A stretch of 64,000 nucleotides of DNA, from assembly GCA_001599755.1 (NCBI GenBank), contig BCHX01000001.1, positions 2,108,001 through 2,172,000 of the forward strand, read 5' to 3'. Below are positions 1 to 11,116 of the stretch, piece after piece. Positions within the stretch are counted from its first letter, which is position 1. Each line of letters opens with the position of its first letter. Source of the stretch: Gliomastix tumulicola. Lineage: Eukaryota; Ascomycota; Sordariomycetes; Hypocreales; Bionectriaceae. A model generated the notes under the pieces. The model did not search any database, was not told the DNA's origin, and was given only the letters and a program-made list of their open reading frames with translations. The translations under genes and the position numbers were made by a program.

Positions 1-57
1 TAAGGTAAGAACCAGGGAGGAGGATAGTGTGAGCTTCTGCTACTAAATGCGAAGTAT

Positions 58-1727
58 ATGCGAGTTTCGCAAGTTCAGCCCTCCAAGATGCAGTCTCTCG
101 TCTCGGCGTGGAAGCAAGATACCGCTTACAACACCTTTGTCTACACCCAGTTCCTCATCAGCCTCCCCTTCACTGTCTTCAACACCTACGCCGTCTACCA
201 GCTCCAGGTTGTCGGATTCTTGGTCGGCACAGATGCCGAGGGAGCACCATGCACGACTTACTGCATAGTTCCGTTCGGCAACGACCGGCTCGACCTGAAC
301 TCGGTGCTACTCTATATGACTGCGATGACCTTTGGGTTGGGAGGTTTCATCATGGTCTTTCTGACTGCTTACGCAGACTTCTGGAGTGAGTTTGTCTGTT
401 TTCCCTTTCGTCTTCTGAATCTTCGAGAGCCAACGTTTTTCTGTAGAGAATAAAAGCCTATTGGTCACGCTCTTCCTCATCGCATACGGCGCGGTTACGA
501 CACCCACGTATTGGCTCAAAGGCGTCTCGCTATCGGACTTCAACTCGTTGATCGCGCTCTATGTGGTCTTTGGCGTGCTCACGTTTATTCTGATCGCCCT
601 TCTCAATATCTACATCCCCCACTGTATGCGAGTTGCGAAAGAAAAAGAGGCAGCTATCTCACCACCGACCGAGTCACCCCCGGCCGATGGAGAAAAGAGC
701 AGGGAGTATGGCTTTTCCATGTCGATATTCGGGAGCCTGGCCAACGGTCTCTCGGCCACACTTATGCTCGTCATCGTCATCATCATAGCTCGCACGATCC
801 CGGGTCCAGGCGGGCAAACATCAGGCCTCCTGGTCACCACCATCATCGGCTTCGTCACCGTTGCCGGCTCGATAGCCTCGTACTACGGTCTACCCGACCT
901 CCCCGCCAAGTCCTATCCCGAAGCCGGCGGGTGGAAGGGTGCGCTGCTAGAGCTGCTGACGCCATACCGGGAGATGTTGCTTCGAAGACGAAACATGATG
1001 TTCCTGCTGGTGGCGTACACGATCTACACCGACAGTTTATTTGCCCTCCTCTCTATCACGGGCCAATTGTACTACACCGAGCTAAGGCCGGACACGCTGG
1101 AGTACTCGCTCTACTCGTTGTCTGGGAACTTATACAGCATTGTTTTCACGTTGATATTCTACGTGCTGCAGCGTCGGTTTCAGTGGGATATGGGCAAGTG
1201 CCTGATCTTCGGCTATGCCTTGATACTGATCGTCCCTGTCTGGGGCTGTATCGGTCTGGCATCAAACATCGACTTTGGCTTCAAGGTACCATATCCCCTC
1301 GCAACCTACTACTACCTCTCTACTTGACCCCAGGACTGACCCATGTTGAACTGGCTAGAACCGCTGGGAGTTCTACGTCCAGCTGCTCATCAGCTATCTC
1401 TCGCAAGCCGTCGTCAACCCGACCTTCCGCCTCCTCTACTCGGAGCAGATCCCCAGGGGCGAGGAGATCATGTGGTTCGGCTTGCAGGTGATCCTGAGCT
1501 GCGTGACGACGTGGGTCAACTACGTCGCGACGGGCCCGCTGCAGAACGCGACACACGAGCTGCGGTTCCCGCTGGTGCTTTGCCTCGTATTTCTCATCGT
1601 CCCGCTGGTTCTCGAGTGCCTGCGGGCGACGATGAGTCTGTTCAAGAGGGATAGGGAGCGGTGGTTGGCGGGGTTGGAGGGGGAGTCTTCCGTGGCAGAG
1701 ATTACGGTGACGGTGAATGAGAAGTAG
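58..1727 (+). CDS. Atg22-like MFS transporter, 5' end uncertain
   Basis: Polytopic membrane protein resembling the fungal Atg22-like branch of the major facilitator superfamily. Characterised Atg22 exports amino acids from the vacuole after autophagy; the substrate here is unknown. Exons are about 58-385, 447-1285 and 1359-1727, giving about 511 residues. The junctions restore continuous helices (DFW-KNKSLL and FK-NRWEFYV). The segment around LYYTELRPDTLEYSLYSL and the C-terminal SEQIPRGEEIMWFGLQ stretch are typical of the family. The start is unclear. A stop lies in frame at 25-27, and positions 5-64 look like an intron (GTAAGA donor at 5, a TACTAAAT branch-like site, acceptor at 54 or 64). 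The first coding exon may therefore lie outside the window, or the intron is in the 5' UTR and ATG 58 or 88 is used. A conventional first helix is weak, which favours a missing exon. Confidence 0.75.
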
Positions 1728-2860
1728 TAGTCGGCATGGTATTAAACATTTCTAGATGGACGATTGGAGAGAGCTTGCAATGATATTACGAACGAGACAA
1801 TTCTCGCCGGACATCGGCAAAGGCACTTTGGGGGGCTGGCACCTAGTTGAAGAAAAACTTTAGTCACATACACGCCCAAATTGTACGGTTCTATAACTCA
1901 AGTATTTACTCGACCGCATGGCTGGTAATGCAGTCAGCAAATAGACCCAGTTGTGTTGGCTGGACCTTTGCGCAGTCCGAAAGGGAATGGACTTCCGCTT
2001 CGTACCTGCAGCAACACCAGAACAAAGGGTGGAGCAACGAAACAGAGTTTGACCGGCGTCAGGAGATGACTTTCCATGGTGTTCTCCTTTTCCCGTTCTT
2101 TATTTAATCTCGCTCCTTGCCCTACACAATTTTATTTTTCCTTGCTGAACATCGCTGCTGCATCGGTGAAAATGGTGATATAGCACGAGCATACAGGGTA
2201 GCCGCCTTGGAAGCTGGACAAGCGCCCGGGCGGATCGTTTGCTCCTCCCCGCATGACGTAATGGATGCATCCCAATGCTCGTATTCGACGAGGTGGTGTG
2301 CCAACGTGTGCCAACTCAGGCGAGCCCAGACCGGCAAACACGAGGATGGGCACTGACGGGTACGAGCGGACAGGCAGGCAGACCTCCCGTTGTCTGCACG
2401 GCCAAGCTGGTAGCATGTGCTAGCACGTTGCTGGCGTCTCTGGCGTTGCTGGTTCCATTGTCGTTGCGCCACGCCTCGCCACCAGAAAAAAAGACCAAAA
2501 AAGGCCGCTGGAGGGCCGCGTCAACGATCCTGGACGCCCGATTGGCAAGAGCGGCCGGTCGCGATCCACTCGTACCTGCCTGCGCTGGACGCTCGATCGA
2601 TTCATGCACGTCGGTCCGCCGCGAATGAATCGCAGCCAATAATGGATTGGGTGATCAATAGTAGTCAGTACTAAGGTACCTGACCTGACCTGTAAACAGC
2701 TCGGATAAAACCCTTCGCCATGCCCACTTCCTGCTCGTCCCATCCTGGCCTTGTCCTACCACACCCACAGCCGTACGGTATCATCATTCTTGATTTTGGA
2801 CGGCCTGTTATCGTCCTGCCTCTCGCTTATCAGTGTGTATAATCCATCCTGTCGCTCAGT
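1728..2860. other. intergenic region upstream of the GH17 gene
   Basis: No supported gene. It holds the 3' UTR of the transporter and the promoter and leader of the glucanase gene. A TATA-like gataaaa lies at about 2704-2710. It is followed by a pyrimidine-rich leader. Two short A-runs lie near 2484-2500. Confidence 0.6.
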
Positions 2861-4413
2861 ATGACCATCTCCAAGAGCCTCGTCGCCTTGTCGGCGGCTC
2901 TGTCCGCGGCCAATGCCGCCTTCCAGGGCTTCAACTATGGCGCCGCCTTCACCAATGGCGCTGTCAAGACCCAGGCCGATTACGAGAGCGAGTTTGAGGC
3001 TGCCCAGAACCTGGATGGAACCAACGGTGCTTTCAACAGTGCCCGTCTGTACACCATGGTTGTAAGTAGCACCCAATCCTGAGCAGAAACTCAGATGACT
3101 TACACGCTCTCTCTCTCTCCCAACAGCAAGGCGGAACGCCCAACGACCCTATCTCGGCTATCCCGGCTGCCATCAAGACCAAGACCAACATTCTTTTCGG
3201 CCTCTGGGCCTCCGCCGGCGACGATGCCTTCAACGCCGAGCTCGAGGCTCTGCAGAAGACCATCGACCAATACTGCAGCCAGCTCGACGGCCTCGTTGCT
3301 GGTATCTCCGTTGGCAGCGAGGACCTCTACCGCATCTCGCCCACCGGCATTGCCAACGGCGAGTACGCGGGAGCGGAGCCCAACACCCTCGTCCGGTACA
3401 TCGGCCTTGTCCGTGACGCTGTCAAGGGCTCCTGCCTGAGCAGCGCACCCATTGGACACGTCGACACCTGGACGGCCTATGACAACTCTTCCAACAGCGC
3501 TGTCATTGAGGCCTCTGACTGGCTCGGCATGAACGCCTTTGCCTACTTCGAGGACACTAAGCCCAATTCCATCGAGAACGGTGCCAGCAACTTCCAGAAT
3601 GCCCTCGACAGGACTCAGGCTGCTGCCGGCGGCAAGGACGTCTGGATCACGGAGACTGGCTGGCCCGTTAGTGGCAAGGACTTCGGCCAGGCTGTGGCAG
3701 GCACCAAGAATGCTCGCACATTCTACGAGGAGGTTGGCTGCCCTCGCTTCGGCAAGGTCAACTTCTTCTGGTACACCCTCAGGGATGCCGCCCCGGACAC
3801 GCCCAGCCCCAGCTTCGGCATCATTCCCTCGGACTCCACCAAGCCTCTGTACGACCTGTCTTGCGATGGTTCCAACACTGACCCCACCACCTCCTCGACG
3901 TCTTCGAAGCCCGCCTCCTCGACGACCACTGAGTCCACGGAGGAGCCTACCTCGGAGACGACTGAGAAGTCCACGGAGGAGCCCACTGAGAAGCCTACTT
4001 CGGACGAGCCCGTGCCTGAGCCTACCACCAGCCAGTCCGAGCCCGAGCCCGAGCCCACTACCACCCACAGCAATGAGCCTGAGCCCGAGCCTACCTCGTC
4101 CCAGAGTGACTCGCCTGCGCCCGAGCCGACCACTGATGCAGAGTCGAGCGACGACTCTACCCCGATCCCCACCACTGTTCCTGAGGAGTCGACTGTCATT
4201 GACACACCTGTCCCTGAGCCCACGGACAGCGTGACCACCACTCCCATTCTTGAGCCGGCCCCGACCCAGCCCACCACGGAGCAGCCCACCACTTCGCCCT
4301 CGGGCACCACTGACGGAGGCAGCCCTCCCACTTCGGTCCCGGCTGGAGGCTCCAGGCTCAACTCGATGGGTGCGGCCGTTGTCGCCGTGCTGCTCGCCGT
4401 CGGCTTCTTCTAA
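2861..4413 (+). CDS. eglC: GPI-anchored GH17 endo-1,3-beta-glucanase (EglC-like)
   Basis: Secreted glycoside hydrolase family 17 enzyme that cleaves or remodels cell-wall beta-1,3-glucan while tethered at the plasma membrane or wall. Exons 2861-3061 and 3127-4413 give 495 residues. Residues 1-19 form a signal peptide ending ANA. The catalytic domain runs to about residue 335, with the proton donor E132 in SVGSED and the nucleophile E243 in ITETGWP. A Ser/Thr/Pro/Glu-rich stalk of about 140 residues follows, with many PEPEPT-type units, probably O-glycosylated. The C terminus is a small-residue GPI site followed by a hydrophobic tail ending VGFF. This order (signal peptide, GH17, stalk, GPI signal) is the fungal EglC/Bgl2-related arrangement. 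The one intron is short (65 nt). Assignment to the family is firm; the precise orthologue name is inferred. Confidence 0.93.
3898..4320 (+). repeat. coding repeat: PEP/T-rich stalk
   Basis: Degenerate in-frame repeats encode short Pro-Glu-Pro and Thr/Ser-rich units (PEPEPT, EEPTSE, PEPTDS) inside the glucanase. Such low-complexity stalks vary in length between strains and space the enzyme away from the membrane. Confidence 0.7.
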
Positions 4414-4989
4414 GCGGATGATGAATGATAGAGCGGCGCTTGTAATGCATAATGTTGGAGCTTGGATAACTGTAGAGGTTCATGTTATGTCAAGATGATA
4501 TAGAGGTTAGCACCGTATCATATATAGTGTCCAATACATTTTGTAATACTGGGGTTTTGAATCGCGGGGTCATCTTGTCTCGGGTGCTGTAGAACTGGTG
4601 GTGGCGACCGCCCGCGCGGGGGGTGATTCGGCAACGCAGTGATGTCGATGATGGTAGATCTCACGATATTAAGAAACTGCCGACCTGGGATGAGGAGAGA
4701 TCTCGACCCTAATTCAGGGGTTGATGAGGGGACAGATTGGAGAGTGGCTCGTTGCGCCCACAAATGGAGGCTAAGACCCTTAGCAGGGGGCTGTGGGGAC
4801 ACGCGACAACCTTCAACCTCACCCAACGGCTCCTCGTCGTTCTGTCTTCCTCTGTTCCTCGACAATGAGCAGCCATTGATTGCTTCCCTCCTTGCTGTTC
4901 TCTTCCTTTCTCTCTGTTCATCTTGAATACGTACCGCTACTTGGTCGCCTGTGCGCTGCGCTTGTCTTAACTTCATCCCTCCCCCGTCC
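4414..4989. other. intergenic region, pyrimidine-rich leader
   Basis: Holds the glucanase 3' UTR and the ZIP transporter promoter. From about 4830 to 4985 the + strand is rich in C and T, typical of the core promoter and leader of filamentous-fungal genes. No gene seen. Confidence 0.55.
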
Positions 4990-6451
4990 ATGGCCATGCT
5001 TCGATTCTGGAGGCCGGCGCTGTGCGCCCTCCTCCTCGCTTGTGTTCTGGCGTCTGCCGCTCCTCAGGATGCCTCGAAGCATGCCCTAGCAGAGAGTCTC
5101 AGCCTCGAGCAGATCGACGAGCAGCTACAGGTGCGAACCCCCTCATAACACACACACACACACACACAGACCAGGCTTCTAACTGACGGTGTCTCCCTCC
5201 TCCCCTTCTCAGACCTGCCCGATCATCGAAGACCTCAACGCCGCAAAGCTCGCCCGCCACAACGCCTCCCCCTCCTCCTTTACAACCCGCCTCTTCGCCG
5301 TCCTCTTCCCGGGCTCCCCGGCCGTCAACGCCCTCCTCGCGACGCTCTACATCTCCGGCCCGCCCAACTTCCTCCTCGCCCTGTGCCCCACCGACATCGA
5401 CCCGTCCTCGCTCTCCGTCATGGTCGCCTTCGCCGTGGGGGGCTTGCTGGGCGATACCCTGTTCCACCTGCTGCCGGAGATCTTCCTCGGCGAGGACGAG
5501 CCGGAGCGCGTGCGGCTGGTGCTGGTCGAGCCGAACCGGAACCTGATCCTCGGGCTGGGCATCCTGGTCGGCTTCATGGTGTTCGTGGCGATGGACAAGG
5601 GGCTGCGGATCGCTACGGGGGGCGCGGGGCATGACCATTCGCATGGACACGCGCATGAGCATGCGGCGGCGGAGGTGGTCAAGGCTACGGGGGTGGATGC
5701 GTCGAACGGGGAGGCCAAGTCGAGGAAGAAGAAGGGGAAGAAGGGCGGGGAGGTTGCTGTGGTTGAGGAGGAGGAGGAGGCCAAGGAGGTCAACCCGAGT
5801 GTTAAGCTGGGTGGCTACCTCAACCTGATGTACGGCCCCTTTTCCGGTGTCTACGGCATGGGAAGATGGTGAGACTGACTCTTCTCTAGTGCCGACTTCA
5901 CGCATAACATCACGGATGGCCTCGCCATGTCCGCCAGCTTCTACGCCTCGCCTACCATCGGCGCTACCACCACCGTCGCTGTATTCTTCCATGAGATCCC
6001 GCACGAGGTCGGTGACTTCGCGCTGCTCGTCCAGTCCGGTTTCTCGAAGCGTGCGGCCATGGCGTCGCAGTTTGTTACGGCCATCGGTGCTCTTTTGGGC
6101 ACGCTCATTGGTATCGCCGTCCAGGAGCTCGGCGGTGCGTCGGCCGTGACTGATGAGGCGGGTATGCCCAGAAATGTTGGGCTTTGGGGGACTAGCCTGG
6201 TAAGTGTAGCATGATACGTCTTTGCGGGCTTGCGAACGAGACTAAACCAAGTTGTCTCCTCTTAGACATGGGGTGATATGCTGCTGCCCTTCACCGCTGG
6301 CACGTTCCTATACGTCGGCACCGTGGCTGTGATCCCAGAGCTGCTCGAGACGGGCAAGAACAAGGCCGAGGAGCTCAAGAAGACGCTCGTGCAGTTCTCC
6401 GCCGTCGCCGTCGGAGCCGGCATCATGCTCTACATCTCGTGGCATGACTAA
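4990..6451 (+). CDS. ZIP zinc transporter, LIV-1/KE4 (ZIP7-like)
   Basis: Zinc transporter of the ZIP family, closest to the LIV-1/KE4 group (human ZIP7, yeast Yke4), which moves zinc from the ER or Golgi lumen to the cytosol. Exons 4990-5130, 5213-5829, 5890-6199 and 6266-6451 give 417 residues. A signal peptide (about 1-26) precedes the helices. A His-rich cytosolic loop lies near residues 187-196, followed by a Lys and Glu-rich stretch. The pore signatures are HNITDG (258-263) and HEIPHEVGD (about 287-295), the latter diagnostic for the LIV-1 group. The third junction (donor GTACGG at 5830) rebuilds LNLIADFTHN, the conserved helix IV, so the junction is well supported. ATG 4990 is chosen over 4951 because it places the signal peptide at the N terminus. 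Confidence 0.93.
5148..5168 (+). repeat. (CA)n microsatellite in intron 1 of the ZIP gene
   Basis: About ten CA units sit inside the first intron, between the donor at 5131 and the acceptor at 5212. They are likely length-polymorphic with no coding effect. Confidence 0.9.
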
Positions 6452-8669
6452 GCGGACACCCCTGAATACTACCCCGGAGGTAGTAGCGAGTAGACGGAAC
6501 CTCTTGAGGTGAGACGTCTTTCGCCCTTCTCTGATTGAAGGTCGGATGCGGCAGTGGTTTGAAGAGGAGATGCAGAGACTGGCGGGAGCCGAGCACTCCA
6601 ACTTCATGAGCGCCACAGAGGAGCGAGCACAAGTGTGCGATTATAGAGAAAGACAAATGAAGCAAAAGAATACGAGCAGATACCTCTATCTGCCCGGATG
6701 ACAAATCTACTTGACAAATACATTCCGAAATGAAATAGAGACTCCGGGGTGGGACGGACAAGGGGAAGGGTGCTTCAGGAACAGGACTGAGACAAGAGAG
6801 CACCTTCATGGCTCGACTAGCATCGGCTGGCCGGACGTCTACGGAAATCTGCGCGCGAAAGTGCGGCATTGTGAGAACCCGGCTGGATGTTTGCCCGGGA
6901 CAGAATATCTGTTCTTTCTCGCAAGAACCAGTGGTGGTGGAGAATGTAGGATACATGCACGCTGCTTGTAGTGGTGTTGAAAGAAATGGAAACGGAGCCA
7001 CACGCAATGGGATGGTTACCTTGCCGATGTGACTGTTGTCTAGTATACTCCGAATCTGGCATCTGAGCAGCAGTCGAGGCGTGATGCATTATCAATCTGA
7101 CGAGACTCACTCCACCCCAGCATTGGATGAGAGCTCAGGCGAATCACGGCGGCGGAGAGGGTTGGCCCTGGCCGCGTTAAACCAGATGCGGGGATCGACG
7201 GACACATCGTGCAGCAAGGCGACTCTTAAATCGGGGCTTGCGTGATAGCTTCATTAGGACCCTTTTTTCTGGGAGTCGAAGCCTACCAAAGCGGCCCGTG
7301 CTCCTGCGTAGTCCTTTCTCATCACGATATCCGTGAGCTGGTACGGAAAAAAAGGGCCTTCCTCCCTCCACGGGCTTCGCGGGGAGCAAAATTTTCTCAT
7401 CATGAGGGCTGGCTGACCGCCCCGGACACGACGGGACGGTTGCGATATCGGAAGTGAATTTCGCAACCAGCCACCACGTGTGGAGGGGAGGAATGTCGCC
7501 ATCTCCAGTGTTCTCCCGTAGAAAGAAGGAGGCGAGTCACGGCGAGAGTGGCCAAATTGGACAGAGTTGGACAGCTGAAGCCTTGAATTGATCGAGAGAC
7601 AAGCAAGATCGGCTGGTCGTCTGCGGTTGGAACGACGTGCATGAAGCTTGGGGACCTGCCCCGCCCCGCAATGCTGCTGGACATGTCAGAATAGAAGCTT
7701 AGGAGAATTATAGAACCTCCTGATGGTACGTCGCCTCCCGGGCCGGTCATCTTGCAGCAGTAGTCGTATGCCGGACACAAGCCCGCAAATCAGAAGCACG
7801 CTCTCAGCCGCGTGTGTGCTATTTTCTCGGGGACTAGGGCCAGGCACAGAACCAAGCTCCGACACGAGGCCGATGACACCATTCAACGGATCAGGTCTAG
7901 AAAGTTCTTGGGGGCCACCATCTGCCGTAAATGGGAAACGAATACGGGGTTCTGAGAAGAATATTTCCCATCTTTGCCGCCAGCTGATTGAGGATCCGTG
8001 ATTTCTTCGCAGGTAGTCGACGGCGAAGCGGATTCGAAAACGTAATGGAAAGTGATCTCAGCCGGTCCAGATCGCGGATGTGGAACGAGAACGTGAGGTT
8101 GCGCCGGGGGAAACAGAGACATCTCCTGTCAGGGACCTGCATGAGAACTGAGAATCATTAGAGCCGGCCGGGTTTATGGCCGGGTTTGGTTTGAGGGCTA
8201 CGGAGACGTGCGAACGTTCGCATGGCGCTGCCCTGATGCTAGTCGATATTGGAGATGCTATTAGCCGTTGGTGCCTGAGAAGAGGTGTGGTGCCTCAGGA
8301 ACCTATTGTGTAAGCCAACCCTCGGATGAGATCATCTGTGGGTAGGTCGAGAGAACGATTTCTTGCCCTGTGTCCTGCGAAACAACTGTAAATCTCGATA
8401 TCAGGGAGCCGTCTGGCGACGCGAGTTTAGACCGGAGCTTGTATTCCGTAATTCTGGATGATGGATGTTGGAGGTTGGCTCAGGCTGGAGCAGCAAAAAC
8501 ACACGATGACGCTAAGCAAAGCATCTTGGGCGGGAAGATTCCCAGTCGGGAAAGAGCGATCCAGGGTGCCTCCTAAGGTTGAGTCAATGGAATCAATATT
8601 ACGCAGAACTGAGGACTCAGGGAAGGCGCGATGCCCGCAAGCAGCTCCCCACCTTCCCGCCTTCTCAGG
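6452..8669. other. long intergenic region left of the inverted-repeat element
   Basis: No gene I can support. Open frames here are short, lack recognisable protein character and do not join through plausible introns. The first 200 bases are the 3' UTR of the ZIP gene. Confidence 0.6.
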
Positions 8670-8674
8670 CCTGT

Positions 8675-8918
8675 CAAGCGGGTGTCACTAAAACTGTCCC
8701 TGTAAAACTGCTCTGAGGCCCGCCGCTTACATGAATGCCTGGATTTCAACGAGGAGAACTCGTTATTATATTCTCTTTAAAAATTATAAAAATTAGATTC
8801 TTATTTATTAAGGCTGAGAGATTATTATAATCTATTCTTCTGATTGATTTTCCATGTGTTTAGCTAAGAAACAACCTCAGGAAGCTTTCGCGGGGACAGT
8901 TTTTGTGACACCCGCTTG
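8675..8918. mobile_element. MITE-like element with 26-bp terminal inverted repeats
   Basis: A 244-bp element bounded by inverted repeats. The left end (8675-8700) begins caagcgggtgtcac and the right end (8893-8918) is its reverse complement, with one mismatch in 26 positions. Weaker symmetry continues inward for about 15 more bases, including a shared ctgagg. The direct repeat CCTGT flanks both ends (8670-8674 and 8919-8923) and is a candidate target-site duplication. The interior, about 8755-8870, is strongly AT-rich, unlike the surroundings, and encodes nothing. This fits a non-autonomous DNA transposon (MITE), perhaps altered by repeat-induced C-to-T mutation. I cannot assign a superfamily: a 5-bp duplication is not the TA of Tc1/mariner elements or the 8 bp of hAT elements. 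Confidence 0.85.
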
Positions 8919-8923
8919 CCTGT

Positions 8924-9619
8924 GCAACTGCCTGAGCCTGCGACCCCCACTCTTTCGCTCTCTTTTTCTCCCCCAATCAATGACCCCATGACCTGCCGTA
9001 ACTTCTTAAGGTCTGACCCTGATGTTCGCAGAACATACCAGAGTTTGTATGTGGGAATGGCAAATAACCAATAAAAGAATATTCATACCCTCCCCCCCTT
9101 TCTCACGGGCTTGCTCTCTCTTCTCTCTCATACGATATGTGTCTGGTGTTCTCCGCTCGTCGGTTGTGGCATCTCTCGCCCTCTGATTGATTGTGATTTA
9201 TCAGCTGGTCGTTGATCCTTGCCGCTAGTTACTTGCTATCTGCACTGCAACCACACCGTTTCTATACGTCGTCACTTGTCTTCCACGCCCTTGTCACTTC
9301 TCCTTACCTGGCCCTATTTCTTCCTCTTATCTCTTCGTTCTTAGCATTTTTTTTTTGGACATTTCTCTTTTTCACTGTACCATAATTCTAATTTCCCTGG
9401 TCTTGTTGACGAGTCGCTCTGCGCTACTTGGTTGGGCCCCTTTTGGTTGGAACGACAAGACATTTCTTCTCAGGACGACACCATCCTTTGGGAGAAGTTG
9501 TCTCTACAACATTACAGAGATCGTGGCCGCGTTAATAAGTTGCCTTGAACTTCTTACGCCCGCCTTTTCTTCCCCTCCCCCTCAGCACCTGCGTCCTCCC
9601 CCAACGCCCAGGAGCGAAG
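8924..9619 (+). promoter_or_regulatory. promoter and pyrimidine-rich leader of the arrestin-like gene
   Basis: From about 9090 to 9600 the + strand is a succession of CT-rich tracts (for example cctcccccccctttctc near 9090), typical of a strong filamentous-fungal promoter and long 5' UTR. The MITE-like element ends about 700 bp upstream of the start codon. Confidence 0.5.
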
Positions 9620-11116
9620 ATGTCTGTCATGCCGGAAACAGCGGGACGGGCGCGGCCTCGTTCAAAGAACAACGCCGCCCCCGTGCAGATTCACCTCGAC
9701 AGCCACTACAGCTCAAAGGTCTACACCTCCGGCTCCGCTGTCTCTGGCCATGTGGTGGTGGAGACGATGCGTGAGACGCCCTTCGACTCATTTGAGATCT
9801 GTTTCACCGGCACTGTGGCAACTCGACTCGATTTTGTCCAGTCATACACGACCAACTCTGTCCGGACGTTCATGAAGCTGCGTATGCCGCTCTCCGACTC
9901 CCAGTTCCCCAGCTCGCGGGTTTTCCAGCCTGGGGATTCCTACAAGATCCCCTTCCACTTCATTGTCCCCCACCAGCTCACGATCGGCGCCTGCAACCAT
10001 GGAGGCGAGACCCCCGACTTGGTCAAGGACCAACACCTGCGACTGCCACCGACTATGGGATACTGGTCTGCCGACGACCAGGCCCCTGACATGACTCACA
10101 TCGAATACGCGATCAAGGCTCGGGCCATCCGTGCCGCGCGGCCTGGCATCCCACGCTCGGTGATCATGGAGGGTAAGAGCGTCGTCAAGGTTCTCCCTGC
10201 CACGCCCGAAGATCCTCCTCTGGGCATCACCCTCAAAGATGAGCGATACTGCATGTCGAAGACGAAAACGATTCGGAAAAAGCTCCTCTCGACTAAAGTG
10301 GGCGAGTTGAAGGCCACTTCCTCTGAGCCTGGGGCTATTATTCTTTCTGGAGATGGCGCTGGTGCCTCGAGCACCTGTGCCCGCGTGGACTTGGAGTTTG
10401 CTCCGGCTGCGGCTGACCAGGCCCCTCCCAAGATCAACTCTGTGCAGGGCAAGGTCATCGCCACTACATTCTTTGGCAGCACACCGCAGGATTGCCTCCC
10501 CAACTTGGGTACAAAGGACAACTATGCCAACAACGGCTTGCTCACCTATGACAGCACCCACAGCCTCTTCAACAACAACCGCATCGACCAAGTCACTTGG
10601 ATGGAACGCGAACTAGTTATGCAACGACGAGACTCTGGCTACTCGACTCTTGGAACTCCTGGTGAGGAGCCCCTTGATTCTGACGAAGACGCTGGATACT
10701 TTGCTCCTCGTGTTGGGAAGACCAAGGCCAAGAAGCCCCAGGGCCCGCCGATCCGATACAATACCCAGCTTGAGATCCCCATCTCCATTCCCGTCTCCAA
10801 CAAGAAGATCTTCCTTCCGACTTTCCATAACTGCCTCATCTCACGAAGCTATATACTCCAGCTCACACTCTCTGTGGGTCCTTCCAACACGACGATTACA
10901 CTTTCCGTGCCTTTACAGCTTGGAGTCGAGCAGCGGTACGAGCCTCAAGGGGACGAACTCCCCAGCTTTGAAAGCGCCCTTGCAGAGGCGGAGGCGCAAG
11001 CTGCCGACTCGTTCTGGCAACCTCGCCACGTTCATGGCCCATCATCTCTTCCCCGATCAGACAGTGTTCTGCCAGAGTACGAGGAGATCGCCAGGCGGGT
11101 TGTTCCTGTCGCTTAA
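9620..11116 (+). CDS. arrestin-like protein
   Basis: Intronless gene, 498 residues, with an arrestin-type N-terminal half. Beta-rich segments begin at IHLDSHYSSKVYTSGSAVSG, and a SGHVVVE strand and a long second domain reach QLEIPISIPVSNKK and LTLSVPLQLGVEQ. Fungal alpha-arrestins recruit the Rsp5/NEDD4 ubiquitin ligase to plasma-membrane transporters to trigger endocytosis, or act in pH signalling. No PPxY motif is visible. A C-terminal LPEY at 484-487, just before the end, is a plausible variant PY motif and fits the usual position. A Ser/Asp-rich loop (about 360-390, with DSGYSTLG and DSDEDAGYF) may be regulatory. ATG 9620 is the first in-frame ATG. The domain call is good; the cargo is unknown. 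Confidence 0.82.
   Translation: MSVMPETAGRARPRSKNNAAPVQIHLDSHYSSKVYTSGSAVSGHVVVETMRETPFDSFEICFTGTVATRLDFVQSYTTNSVRTFMKLRMPLSDSQFPSSRVFQPGDSYKIPFHFIVPHQLTIGACNHGGETPDLVKDQHLRLPPTMGYWSADDQAPDMTHIEYAIKARAIRAARPGIPRSVIMEGKSVVKVLPATPEDPPLGITLKDERYCMSKTKTIRKKLLSTKVGELKATSSEPGAIILSGDGAGASSTCARVDLEFAPAAADQAPPKINSVQGKVIATTFFGSTPQDCLPNLGTKDNYANNGLLTYDSTHSLFNNNRIDQVTWMERELVMQRRDSGYSTLGTPGEEPLDSDEDAGYFAPRVGKTKAKKPQGPPIRYNTQLEIPISIPVSNKKIFLPTFHNCLISRSYILQLTLSVGPSNTTITLSVPLQLGVEQRYEPQGDELPSFESALAEAEAQAADSFWQPRHVHGPSSLPRSDSVLPEYEEIARRVVPVA

Noticed and set aside
3100..4068. Long minus-strand open frame (322 codons) rich in Gly, Arg and Leu
   Set aside because: Antisense to the GH17 gene, whose codon bias and repeats produce it. 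No domain, and the sense protein is unmistakable.
2861..4413. PEPEPT array as a possible CRISPR-like or satellite repeat
   Set aside because: Repeats are in frame, degenerate and translate to a glycosylated stalk; no spacers of regular length.
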